This document shows, in pieces, positions 1-7,169 of a stretch of 21,687 nt of DNA. The notes beneath the pieces are model-generated. The model worked only from the letters and a program-made list of their open reading frames with translations. It ran no database searches and was not told the DNA's origin. Position numbers and translations under genes: made by a program. Position 1 is the stretch's first letter. The number at the start of each line of letters is the position of its first letter. This DNA comes from Nitriliruptor sp040882055 (lineage in GTDB: Bacteria > Actinomycetota > Nitriliruptoria > Nitriliruptorales > Nitriliruptoraceae), in assembly GCA_040882055.1 (NCBI GenBank), contig JBBECA010000059.1, positions 1 to 21,687 on the forward strand, given 5' to 3'.

Positions 1-95
1 GCGGCGAGGATGCCGATGATGATCACGACGACGAGGAGCTCGATGAGGGTGAAGCCCTCCTCTTCCTTCTTGGACTGGATCCAGGTGCTGAGCAC
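1..95 (-). CDS. Type IV prepilin, N-terminal fragment (runs off left edge)
   Basis: This encodes the first 31 residues of a type IV pilin, the structural subunit of the pilus fibre. The start is GTG at 95-93, with an AGGAG ribosome binding site at 108-104, 8 nt upstream. A short leader (MLSTWIQSKKEEEG) is followed by the prepilin peptidase site G^FTLIE and a hydrophobic stretch (LLVVVIIIGILA), the classical class III signal in which the hydrophobic helix stays in the mature pilin. The Glu at position 5 of the mature protein is present. The 14-residue charged leader fits type IVa pilins. The gene is the last visible of the pilus locus and is separated from pilC by a 282-bp leader region with its own promoter and riboswitch, so it appears to be controlled independently of the assembly genes. 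The rest lies outside the window, so major versus minor pilin cannot be decided. Confidence 0.93.
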   Translation of the reverse strand, partial: MLSTWIQSKKEEEGFTLIELLVVVIIIGILA

Positions 96-105
96 TGGGT
101 GTTCT

Positions 106-154
106 CCTGTGAGTGCGTATGAGGTCGCTCGCCGCCGGACGCATCCTCCACAGG
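106..154 (-). promoter_or_regulatory. Possible expression platform: ribosome-binding-site sequestration
   Basis: On the minus strand, CCTGTG (154-149) is complementary to CACAGG (111-106), which overlaps the pilin ribosome binding site AGGAG (108-104). CCTGTG can instead fold locally in the hairpin CCAC-CT-GTGG just after the aptamer. Two mutually exclusive pairings of this kind could couple ligand binding to translation. No GC hairpin followed by a T-run is visible between aptamer and start, which argues against a simple transcription terminator. The pairing is only 6 bp and was found by eye, so this is tentative. Confidence 0.3.
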
Positions 155-169
155 TGGCATGAGGCCCCT

Positions 170-268
170 GCGCGAGGCAGCTCGGTTGACCGCTCCGATG
201 AAGGTGTGGAGTGAGGTCCCGTGGCTCTGCACCCCCGCCTCTCGACGGGTTCGCCCTTGTCTTCGCGC
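170..268 (-). promoter_or_regulatory. Cyclic-di-GMP-I (GEMM) riboswitch aptamer upstream of the prepilin gene
   Basis: The pilin leader matches the GEMM/cyclic-di-GMP-I aptamer in sequence and fold. The closing helix is GCGCGA (268-263) paired with TCGCGC (175-170), a perfect 6 bp. Next comes the conserved AAGGGCGAACC core, then a 6-bp hairpin CCCGTC/GGCGGG capped by a GNRA loop GAGA (243-240). The second conserved strand is GGTGCAGAGCC (233-223; family GACGCAAAGCC). A third hairpin pairs GACC/GGTC and CTCC/GGAG across a TCA/C internal loop at the tetraloop-receptor position. The base corresponding to ligand-contacting G20 of the Vibrio Vc2 aptamer is G (position 255), which favours cyclic-di-GMP over the cGAMP-type variant that carries A. 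The base equivalent to A47 is kept (228). The riboswitch lies 75 nt upstream of the prepilin start, and pili are a well-known target of this signal. Confidence 0.87.
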
Positions 269-286
269 TTGCGGTTCGCCCCCACC

Positions 287-314
287 ACATCGGCCCAGTT
301 CCGACGTTCCTTTA
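287..314 (-). promoter_or_regulatory. Candidate WhiG/FliA (sigma-28 family) promoter for the prepilin leader
   Basis: The minus strand reads TAAA (314-311), 16 nt, then GCCGATGT (294-287). The sigma-28/WhiG consensus is TAAA-N14-16-GCCGATAA, so this matches both boxes except for the last two bases. Transcription starting about 7 nt downstream (near 280) would place the riboswitch closing helix about 12 nt from the 5' end of the RNA. The site lies in the gap after pilC, as expected for separate pilin expression. Found by eye and not tested statistically. Confidence 0.5.
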
Positions 315-377
315 GGGCATAGCCACTCCGGATTCACACCGCGCGCAGAGCGTGACAGCTGTGCGGGCACGAGCAGT

Positions 378-1622
378 TCAGGCGGTGTCGCCGATGACCT
401 CGAAGATCTTGAACATCGGCATGTAGAGGGCGATGACCATGCCACCGACGATGCCGCCGATCACGCCGATCATCAGCGGCTCCATCAACGCGGTGAGCGA
501 CTCGGTCATCGCCTCGACCTCGGTGTCGTAAAAGTCCGCCACCTTCTCGAGCATCCCATCGATGTTCCCGGTCTCCTCGCCCACCGCGATCATCTGGACG
601 ACCATCGGGGGGAAGATCTCGTGCTTGCCCAGGGGCACCGCGATCGATTCGCCCTGTCGGACCGAGTCCTGGACGTCCTTCACCGCATCGCTGATCGGCC
701 CGCTGTTCACCGTGTCGGCGGTGATCTCGAACGCCTGGAGGATCGGAACGCCGGCGGCGAGCAGGGTCGACAGGTTCCGCGCGAACCGTGTGAGGGCGAT
801 CTTGTGGAAGAGGAGCCCGAAGACCGGCAGTTTCAGCTTGATGACGTCGAGCGTGTACCGGCCCTTCTCAGTGGCACGGATGCGCTTGTACGCCTGCCAG
901 AGCACGGTCGGGACGATGATGTACGTGACGACGCCGAGGGGTGAGACGACGAAGTTCGACATACTGACCAACATCTTGGTCATCAGTGGCAGCTCACCAC
1001 CGAGATCATCGAACATCGCCGCGAACGTCGGGACGATGAAGATCAGCATCACGGTCGACAGCAGGATCGCCATGATGAAGACGATGACCGGGTAGGTCAT
1101 CGCTGACTTGATCTTGCTACGGAGCTTGACGTCCGCCTCGAGCATCACCGCGACCCTGATGAGGACCTCGTCGAGCATGCCGGCGGTCTCGCCGGCGCGG
1201 ACCATCGCGACGTAGAGCTTCGGGAAGACCTTGTCGTGCTTGGCGATGGCCACCGAGAGGGACTGACCCCTCTGGATGTCCTCACGGATCTCGACGATGG
1301 CTTCACGGAGCTTGTCGTTCTCGGTCTGCTCCGCCAGGATCGACAAGGCACGGATGAGGGCGAGCCCCGAGCCGATCATGGTCGCGAACTGGCGCGAGAA
1401 GATCGCCAGGTCCTTGAGCTTGACCTTGCCGCCGAACGGCATCTTGATCTCGGTCTGCATCCCCGAGGTCTTGACCTCGTCGATGCTGACCGGCGCGTAG
1501 CCCATCGACCGGAGCTTGGCGGCGACGGCGGCCTGGTTGTCGGCCTCGAGCTGCCCGGTGATCATCTTCCCGGAGCGGTCGCGGACCTGGTAGTCGAACT
1601 TCGACAGGGTGGCGGTCGCCAT
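378..1622 (-). CDS. pilC: Type IV pilus inner-membrane platform protein PilC
   Basis: PilC is the polytopic membrane protein on which the PilB and PilT motors act during pilus extension and retraction. The 414-residue length is normal for the family. Two T2SSF (GspF) domains are visible, about residues 70-195 and 273-395, each with the conserved pattern of soluble helices followed by membrane helices. Membrane segments lie near residues 175-205 and 225-245, with a C-terminal one near 380-405 (LMIGVIGGIVGGMVIALYMP). The ATG start at 1622 has a strong AGGAGG 7 nt upstream. It follows pilT by only 18 nt and ends the roadblock-to-pilC operon. The prepilin gene follows after a gap with its own regulation. 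Confidence 0.95.
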   Translation of the reverse strand: MATATLSKFDYQVRDRSGKMITGQLEADNQAAVAAKLRSMGYAPVSIDEVKTSGMQTEIKMPFGGKVKLKDLAIFSRQFATMIGSGLALIRALSILAEQTENDKLREAIVEIREDIQRGQSLSVAIAKHDKVFPKLYVAMVRAGETAGMLDEVLIRVAVMLEADVKLRSKIKSAMTYPVIVFIMAILLSTVMLIFIVPTFAAMFDDLGGELPLMTKMLVSMSNFVVSPLGVVTYIIVPTVLWQAYKRIRATEKGRYTLDVIKLKLPVFGLLFHKIALTRFARNLSTLLAAGVPILQAFEITADTVNSGPISDAVKDVQDSVRQGESIAVPLGKHEIFPPMVVQMIAVGEETGNIDGMLEKVADFYDTEVEAMTESLTALMEPLMIGVIGGIVGGMVIALYMPMFKIFEVIGDTA

Positions 1623-1640
1623 CGTCGAACCTCCTGTGGG

Positions 1641-3296
1641 TCAGGCCCGCCCGGCGAGACGGTTGAACTCGGCGGGGTTGTTGCACTTCTCGAGGGCGGT
1701 GTCGTAGGTGACCTTGCCCTGCTTGACGAGGGTCGCCAGCGACTGGTCCATCGCGACCATCCCGTGCGACGCGCCCGCCTGGATCGCGGAGTAGATCTGG
1801 TGGGTCTTGCCCTCACGGATGAGGTTCCGGACGCCGGAGGTCGCGATCATGACCTCGCACGCCACGGTGCGGCCCTTGCCGTCGGCGGTCTTCAGCAGCG
1901 TCTGGCACACCACCCCGCGGAGCGCCCCAGCCAGCATCACCCGGATCTGTTCCTGCTGGTGGGGCGGGAACACGTCGACCACGCGGTCGATGGTCTGCGG
2001 CGCGTCCTGGGTGTGCAGCGTGCCGAAGACGAGGTGGCCGGTCTCGGCGGCGGTGAGCGCGATCTGGATGGTCTCGAGGTCGCGCATCTCGCCGACCAGG
2101 ATCACGTCCGGGTCCTGACGCAGCACGTGCTTGAGCGCGTCGTTGAAACCCAGCGTGTCGGTGCCGACCTCGCGCTGGTTGACCACCGACCGCTTGTGCT
2201 TGTGCAGGAACTCGATCGGGTCCTCGACCGTCATGATGTGCGCGGGCCGGTTGCGGTTGATCAGGTCGATGATCGACGCCAGCGTGGTCGACTTGCCCGA
2301 CCCGGTCGGACCGGTGACCAGGACGAACCCTCGGGGCAAGTAGGCGAAGTTCGCGATCTGTTCCGGCACGCCGAGGTCCTCGAGCGGCACGATGTCGAAC
2401 GGGATGACACGCATCACCGACCCGATCGAGTCGCGCTGCTGGAACACGTTCACGCGGAAGCGGGCCAGACCGGGCACCGCGTACGACATGTCCAGCTCGA
2501 GGGAGTTCTCGAACACCTCACGCTGCTTCTGGGTCATGATGGCGTAGAGCATCTTCTGCAGCTCGTCCGGCGTGAGCACGGGCTGGTCGTCCATCACCGC
2601 CAGGTCACCGTCGATGCGGATCGCCGGCGGGATGCCGGTGGTCAGGTGCAGGTCGGAGCCGCCGCGCTCGACCAGGGCCTTGAGGAGCGCGTCCAGGTCG
2701 ACCTCGGACTCCTCCTCGGAGCGCAGCAGCGGCGCGGCCGGAGAACCCAGGGCATCGGCGCCGACCGTCGCCGACGGTCGCGGCGGGAGCGCTTCCGCGG
2801 AGGCGCTGCCGTTACCTGGAACAGCGGCGAGCGCCGCCGGCGCGGTCACGGCTGCTCCGACACCGGTCGGGACCTGGTTGCGGGCGTGTTCGTCGATCGC
2901 CGTCAGCAGCGCGCGGCGGGGTGCCAGCGCCAGCTCGACGCGTAGGCCCACGGCCTGCTCGAGCTGTTCGATCAGGCGCGGCTGGTTCGGGTCCGCGACC
3001 GCCACCCGGACGTGATCGCCCTCGCCGAACGCGACCGGCATCGCCACCAGCGACCGCGCGAGGTCGACGTCCAGCAGGGAGGCGGCGTTCGGGTCGACGT
3101 TGCCGGCATCCACCTCGGCGAACGGCATGTGCAGCGTGGCCGCGAACGCCTTGACCAGGTCCCGCTCCCCCGCGTAGCCGAGCTCGACCAGCGCCCGCGC
3201 GAGGCTGCCGCCCTCGCCGGCGTGCGCGTTGGCGTGCTCCAGCTGTTCGGGCGTCAGCACGCCCTGTCCGACCAGGGTGTCCCCGAGTCCTGCCAC
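1641..3296 (-). CDS. pilT: Type IV pilus retraction ATPase PilT with extra N-terminal MshEN-like domain
   Basis: This is the hexameric ATPase that powers pilus disassembly. The PilT core begins near residue 198 (VDLDALLKALVERGGSDLHL) and contains Walker A GPTGSGKST (329-337), an Asp box, Walker B DPDVILVGEMRD (395-406), HLVFGTLHT and the retraction signature GVRNLIREGK (488-497; family AIRNLIRE). The protein has 551 residues, whereas PilT proteins usually have about 350. The extra 197 residues hold two LG-type helical repeats (residues 4-54) resembling the T2SSE_N/MshEN domain normally found on PilB/GspE, then an Ala/Pro-rich linker (145-195). GTG start with AAGGA 6 nt upstream; the gene begins 54 nt after pilB. 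The core identity is secure. Whether the extension binds a nucleotide is unknown, because the Arg residues of the MshEN motif are not evident. Confidence 0.93.
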   Translation of the reverse strand: MAGLGDTLVGQGVLTPEQLEHANAHAGEGGSLARALVELGYAGERDLVKAFAATLHMPFAEVDAGNVDPNAASLLDVDLARSLVAMPVAFGEGDHVRVAVADPNQPRLIEQLEQAVGLRVELALAPRRALLTAIDEHARNQVPTGVGAAVTAPAALAAVPGNGSASAEALPPRPSATVGADALGSPAAPLLRSEEESEVDLDALLKALVERGGSDLHLTTGIPPAIRIDGDLAVMDDQPVLTPDELQKMLYAIMTQKQREVFENSLELDMSYAVPGLARFRVNVFQQRDSIGSVMRVIPFDIVPLEDLGVPEQIANFAYLPRGFVLVTGPTGSGKSTTLASIIDLINRNRPAHIMTVEDPIEFLHKHKRSVVNQREVGTDTLGFNDALKHVLRQDPDVILVGEMRDLETIQIALTAAETGHLVFGTLHTQDAPQTIDRVVDVFPPHQQEQIRVMLAGALRGVVCQTLLKTADGKGRTVACEVMIATSGVRNLIREGKTHQIYSAIQAGASHGMVAMDQSLATLVKQGKVTYDTALEKCNNPAEFNRLAGRA

Positions 3297-3350
3297 GTCG
3301 TGTCCTTGTCGCTTCGTCGCTCCGGCGCGGGTGCCGGTCCACCGCGTCGG

Positions 3351-5015
3351 TCAGATGACCACGCGGGCGATCTCCTCGATGGTGGTGCGGCCGAGCAGGA
3401 CCTTGGCGAGGCCGTCCTCACGAAGCGGGCGCATGCCCTGTTCGACCGCGACGCGGCCGATGTCCTCGGACGACGCCCGCTCCACCGCCATGCGTTCGAT
3501 CTCCTCGCTGACCGTCATCACCTCGTGCAACGCGAGCCGTCCGCGGTAGCCGGTCCCGCTGCAGGCGGTGCATCCGACCGCGCGCGGGACCTGCGGCCTC
3601 GCCTCCACCGTCTCGTCGTCGAAGCCCGCCGCCTTGAGGAACTCCGCCTCCGGGTGGAAGTACTCGACGCACCGTTTGCACACCTTGCGAGCCAGGCGCT
3701 GGGCCAGGACGCAGTCCACGGCCGAGCCGACCAGGAACGGTTCGATGCCCATCTCGGTCAGGCGGACAACGGCCGAGGGCGCGTCGTTGGTGTGCAGGGT
3801 GGACAGCACGAGGTGACCGGTGAGGGCCGCCTCGACGCCGATCTGGGCGGTCTCGCGGTCACGCATCTCGCCGACCAGGATGATGTCGGGGTCCTGGCGC
3901 AGGATCGAGCGCAACGCCCGCGCGAACGACAGCCCGACCTTGTTGTTGACCTGCACCTGGCTGATCCCCGGCAGCTGGTACTCGACCGGGTCCTCGGTGG
4001 TGATGCAGTTGACGCCCGGCTGGTTCAACACGTTCAGCGTCGCGTACAGCGTGGTCGACTTCCCGGACCCGGTCGGGCCGGTCACCAGGATCATCCCGTA
4101 CGGCTTGCGGTAGGCGTGCTCGAAGCGGCGTTCGTTGGCGTCGAGGAAGCCGAGGTCGTCGAGGGTGAGCATCACCGAGGTCTTGTCGAGGATGCGCATG
4201 ACGACCTTCTCACCGTGCACCGTCGGTAGGGTCGAGAAGCGCAGGTCGATGGCCTTGCCGTTGACCGTGAGCCCGATGCGACCGTCCTGCGGCAGGCGCC
4301 GTTCGGCGATGTCGACCTCGGCCATGATCTTCAGCCGGCTGATGACCCCCGCCTGGATCGACCGCGGCGAGCGCATGACCTCGTGGAGCACCCCGTCGAT
4401 GCGGTAGCGGACCCGCAGCTCCTTCTCCCCCGGCTCGATGTGGATGTCGGAGGCGCCGTCGGCGACCGCCTGCGAGATGAGCAGGTTGACGAACTTGACG
4501 ATCGGGGCGTCCTCGGTGACCGCCGTGAGCCCAGCGAGATCCTCGTTGGTGTCCTCGCCGGCCAGGTCGTCGGCCATCGCCTCGATGTCGTCGGACATCG
4601 CCGCGTAACGGTCGACCGCCTCGAGGACGTTGTCGCGCGTGGCGATGACGACCTTGATGTCCATCTTCGTGACGGTGCGCACGTCGTCCATCGCCACGAC
4701 GTTGGACGGGTCGCTCATCGCCACGACGAGCTTGCCGTCCTCGAACCGGATGGGCAGCAGCGCGTGCCGCTTGGCGAGCGTCGGCGACAACAGCGTGACC
4801 GCCCGCGGGTCGACCTCGACCTCGCTCAGGTCGACGAAGTCCATCCCGACCTGGGCCGCGAGCGCGTGGACGAGGTCCCGTTCGGAGATGAAGCCGCGGT
4901 CGACCAGGATCCGGCCGAGGGAGCGGCCCCGTTCACGCTGCTCCTCGGTGGCCTCCTCGAGCTGGGCAGGCGAGATCAGCTCCTGGCCGATCAGCACCTC
5001 ACCCAACTGCTTCAC
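3351..5015 (-). CDS. pilB: Type IV pilus extension ATPase PilB
   Basis: PilB is the cytoplasmic hexameric ATPase driving pilin polymerisation at PilC. The 554 residues are arranged as an N-terminal T2SSE_N/MshEN domain (about 1-140, with paired repeats beginning QLGEVLI and SLGRILV), a linker, the N2 domain (SDIHIEP, 189-195) and the ATPase core. Walker A is GPTGSGKST (313-321) and Walker B is DPDIILVGEMRD (375-386). The tetracysteine zinc site is CKRC (446-449) plus CTAC (482-485). The zinc site and the lack of the AIRNLIRE motif mark PilB rather than PilT. In c-di-GMP-binding MshEN domains each repeat starts RLG; here the Arg positions are Gln and Ser, so binding is uncertain. The start GTG overlaps the GTPase stop (GTGA, 5015-5012), with AGGAG 8 nt upstream. 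Confidence 0.95.
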   Translation of the reverse strand: MKQLGEVLIGQELISPAQLEEATEEQRERGRSLGRILVDRGFISERDLVHALAAQVGMDFVDLSEVEVDPRAVTLLSPTLAKRHALLPIRFEDGKLVVAMSDPSNVVAMDDVRTVTKMDIKVVIATRDNVLEAVDRYAAMSDDIEAMADDLAGEDTNEDLAGLTAVTEDAPIVKFVNLLISQAVADGASDIHIEPGEKELRVRYRIDGVLHEVMRSPRSIQAGVISRLKIMAEVDIAERRLPQDGRIGLTVNGKAIDLRFSTLPTVHGEKVVMRILDKTSVMLTLDDLGFLDANERRFEHAYRKPYGMILVTGPTGSGKSTTLYATLNVLNQPGVNCITTEDPVEYQLPGISQVQVNNKVGLSFARALRSILRQDPDIILVGEMRDRETAQIGVEAALTGHLVLSTLHTNDAPSAVVRLTEMGIEPFLVGSAVDCVLAQRLARKVCKRCVEYFHPEAEFLKAAGFDDETVEARPQVPRAVGCTACSGTGYRGRLALHEVMTVSEEIERMAVERASSEDIGRVAVEQGMRPLREDGLAKVLLGRTTIEEIARVVI

Positions 5016-5623
5016 GATGACGCTCCTGTGGCACGACGTTGCGGCCTCGGACCCGCGGTCGTGGCCCGCACGTGGTCCCGGACCTGCTCGAGCAACGTGA
5101 CCAACACCCGCTTGACGTCGTCACGCTCGCGGGCGTCGCACGTCACCACGGGGGTGTGCTCGGGGACCTCGAGCCGCGCGCGGACGTCGGCGATCACCAC
5201 GGCATCGTCCCCGGTGGCCTTGTTGATCGCCACCACGTGTGGGACGTCAGCCAGCTCGGTGAACGTCTGCTGGATCCGGCGCGCCTCGTCCATCCCATCG
5301 GTACGGGCGGGGTCCAGCAATAGCACGAAGCCCAACATGCCCTCGGCGAGGATGTCCCACATGAACTCGAACCGCTGCTGACCCGGGGTGCCGAACAGGT
5401 AGAGGGCGAGGTCGCCCGCGACCGTGATGCGGCCGAAGTCCATCGCGACGGTCGTCGTGGCGTCGTCGTCGCCCGACACCGGGCGCTCGGTCGACAGGAC
5501 CGTGATCTCCGAGATGGTGCGGATGAAGGTGGTCTTGCCCGCGTCGTACGGCCCGGTCACCACGACCTTGAGCGTCCGCCCCCGGCGGCGGCGGGGTGTG
5601 TCGGAGGCGGCCGGACGGCTCAC
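5012..5623 (-). CDS. MglA/CvnD-like small Ras-type GTPase
   Basis: A 203-residue small GTPase of the bacterial MglA/CvnD group. The P-loop is GPYDAGKTT (24-32), a Thr-rich switch I region is at 56-59 (TTTV), and the G3 motif is FGTPGQQRF (77-85). As in other members of this group, G3 has no Asp before the xxG (GTPG rather than DTPG). The usual base-specificity motif NKxD reads NKAT (134-137), followed by two Asp residues, which is degenerate. Its partner is likely the roadblock protein two genes upstream; MglB-type roadblock proteins act as GTPase activators. Both ends overlap neighbours by GTGA (5620-5623 with the DUF4388 gene, 5012-5015 with pilB), implying translational coupling to the pilus motor. 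In Myxococcus the MglA/MglB pair sets pilus polarity; a similar job here is inferred. The C-terminal 25 residues are basic and probably disordered. Confidence 0.85.
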   Translation of the reverse strand: MSRPAASDTPRRRRGRTLKVVVTGPYDAGKTTFIRTISEITVLSTERPVSGDDDATTTVAMDFGRITVAGDLALYLFGTPGQQRFEFMWDILAEGMLGFVLLLDPARTDGMDEARRIQQTFTELADVPHVVAINKATGDDAVVIADVRARLEVPEHTPVVTCDARERDDVKRVLVTLLEQVRDHVRATTAGPRPQRRATGASS

Positions 5624-6417
5624 AGCGCCTCGACGCCGGCGATGAGCCGGCTGACGAGGTCCTCGTCCACGGTCGGGTCGGTACGCATCCGGTCCGTCCG
5701 GACCGTGGCGCGCAGCGGACGCGCGGCGGTCGCCTGCGTGGCCACCTCGACGAGGTCCGCGTCCGGTCCCGCGACGGTCACGGCGGGCCCGACATCGACC
5801 GGTGCGGCGGGCGCAGCGGCACCGGCTGTGGCGTCAGGGGCGGCGGGCGCAGCGGCACCGGGTGCGGTATCAGGGGCGGGCACCCGCTGTGGTTCGGCGC
5901 CGCCGAGGGCCCGTTCGCGGGCCTCCAGGGCGGCCCAGGCCTCGAGCCGTCGGGTGGTCTCGTCGAGCAGCTCGTCGACGGCGACGGCGAGGTCGAGGAC
6001 GGTCGGCCCCCGGTCGGCGGGATCGGAGGTGGTGAACTGGAAGCGGCCCTCGGGCCAGCGCAGCAGGTCGGCGACGGCGTCCACGGTCTGTGCCCGTACC
6101 AGCTCGGCGAGGATCCCCGGCTCGGCAGCGCCGGCGGTGACCAACGCACGGGCGAGCTCGAGGTCGGTCGGCAACTGGTCGAAACCGTCGAGGACCTCGA
6201 GGAGGGCGCTGCCCTCGACCACCCCGCTGCCGAGCACCCGGCGGGCGAGCTGGAGCCGGTCCGCCTCGGCGGAGGCGTCCCGGACGCGGCCGTCGACCAG
6301 GTCGACGCGGCCGTGACGGGCGTCGAACGCCACGGTGAGCCGACCCGTCTTCGAGGTGAAGGCGAGCAACCGGAGCACGTCCGGGATGCTGAAGTCGGTG
6401 AGGTCACCCTCGAGCAC
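5620..6417 (-). CDS. DUF4388 domain protein
   Basis: This 265-residue protein opens with the DUF4388 (PatA-like N-terminal) pattern: L-x-G-x-L..F..PDVLRLLAFTSKTGRLTV (residues 2-28), followed by a small beta-rich domain to about residue 165. Proteins with this domain often sit beside MglA-like GTPases and response regulators, but no biochemical activity is established. A low-complexity Ala/Pro region (about 180-205) contains a duplicated 12-residue unit, and the C-terminal ~35 residues are charged. The GTG start at 6417 lies 11 nt after the roadblock gene, with GAGG about 9 nt upstream. The gene sits between the roadblock and GTPase genes in the same operon, so a scaffold or adaptor role in that switch is plausible but inferred. 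No enzymatic motif was seen. Confidence 0.75.
   Translation of the reverse strand: MLEGDLTDFSIPDVLRLLAFTSKTGRLTVAFDARHGRVDLVDGRVRDASAEADRLQLARRVLGSGVVEGSALLEVLDGFDQLPTDLELARALVTAGAAEPGILAELVRAQTVDAVADLLRWPEGRFQFTTSDPADRGPTVLDLAVAVDELLDETTRRLEAWAALEARERALGGAEPQRVPAPDTAPGAAAPAAPDATAGAAAPAAPVDVGPAVTVAGPDADLVEVATQATAARPLRATVRTDRMRTDPTVDEDLVSRLIAGVEAL
5804..5875 (-). repeat. Two tandem copies of a 36-bp unit inside the DUF4388 gene
   Basis: Positions 5804-5839 and 5840-5875 are 36-bp direct repeats differing at about four bases. Each unit encodes 12 residues of the Ala/Pro linker (APDTAPGAAAPA-like), so copy-number change would keep the frame. It looks like local slippage or duplication in a disordered linker. 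Confidence 0.8.
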
Positions 6418-6428
6418 GGTGCCCTACC

Positions 6429-7169
6429 TCACTCGGATGCGGCGGACCGCGGCGGCTGGTGGAGGTGGTGCACGCCGCCCTGGTCCCACGGCACGTAGGC
6501 GTCGGTGTCGTCGGTCCCGGTCGCCTCCGGACCCGAAGGAGTGGCCGGCGGTGGGGTGGCCTGCTGCGGCTGGTAGGGGTGCTCCGGCGGCTCAGCCGGC
6601 TGCGGCTGGGGCTGCGCCTGTGGCGGGCCGATGTCGAAGATCGGCGCGTCGGGGGCCGGGGTGGGCTCGACGGCATCCGGTGCGGGAGCAGGGCTCGGCG
6701 CAGCAGCCGGCTCGGTCACCGGCGTCGGGGTGACCGGAGCGCTGCCGGAGCCGTGGTTGGCTTCCGGGGCGACCACGGAGGGCGCGTCCGTCTCGAGCGC
6801 ACGCCCGATGCGGTCGGCGGCCCGGCGCATCTCGAACAGCATGAAGCCGATCTTGGCGGACCGGCCGGCGATGGCGGTCAGCACCGCCTGGTCGCGGGCC
6901 GACATCAGGAAGACGAACCCGTGCTCGCCCTCGACGAAGACCTGGTTGAGCAGCCCCCGGCCGAGACCGACGGCTGCCTGCTCGCCGAGGGAGAGCAGGG
7001 CCGCGCTCATGGCGCCGACCCGGTCCTCCTCGAGCTCGTCGGGCAGGGCGGACGCCATCGGCAGGCCGTCGAAGGACACGACCGCGGCGGCCTCGACGTC
7101 CGGCGAGCTACGGATGAACTCGTCGAGCGCAGCGGCGAGCCGGTCGGCACGGCTGTCGGACTCGTACAC
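6429..7169 (-). CDS. Roadblock/LC7 domain protein with long Pro/Ala/Gln-rich tail
   Basis: The N-terminal ~125 residues form a roadblock/LC7 domain: an opening helix, then AAAVVSFDGLPMASALP, a central helix (MSAALLSLGEQAAVGLG), VFVEGEHGFVFLMSA and a final helix. This is the MglB/CvnB family, whose members dimerise and regulate small GTPases. It is followed by about 115 residues rich in Pro, Ala and Gln that are probably disordered, much longer than simple MglB proteins. Two adjacent GTG codons are candidate starts. The one at 7169 is preferred because the AGGAGG at 7180-7175 then lies 5 nt upstream; GTG at 7172 would leave only 2 nt. This is the first gene of the pilus operon and lies behind the sigma-28-like promoter at 7253-7280. 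The pairing with the downstream GTPase is inferred from family and context. Confidence 0.87.
   Translation of the reverse strand: MYESDSRADRLAAALDEFIRSSPDVEAAAVVSFDGLPMASALPDELEEDRVGAMSAALLSLGEQAAVGLGRGLLNQVFVEGEHGFVFLMSARDQAVLTAIAGRSAKIGFMLFEMRRAADRIGRALETDAPSVVAPEANHGSGSAPVTPTPVTEPAAAPSPAPAPDAVEPTPAPDAPIFDIGPPQAQPQPQPAEPPEHPYQPQQATPPPATPSGPEATGTDDTDAYVPWDQGGVHHLHQPPRSAASE

Noticed and set aside
159..944. Plus-strand frame covering the pilin leader and pilC 3' end
   Set aside because: It covers the riboswitch and pilC antisense; the translation is Arg/Asp/His-rich without domains.
1236..4229. Long plus-strand frames opposite pilC, pilT and pilB (1236-2945, 3012-4229)
   Set aside because: Same reason: low-complexity translations (repeated DLD, VHV, HRR patterns), no family resemblance and no ribosome binding sites. 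The minus-strand genes are unambiguous.
5804..5875. Tandem 36-bp repeats considered as a CRISPR-like or mobile feature
   Set aside because: Only two adjacent copies without spacers, in frame within a disordered Ala/Pro linker. Simple duplication explains them.
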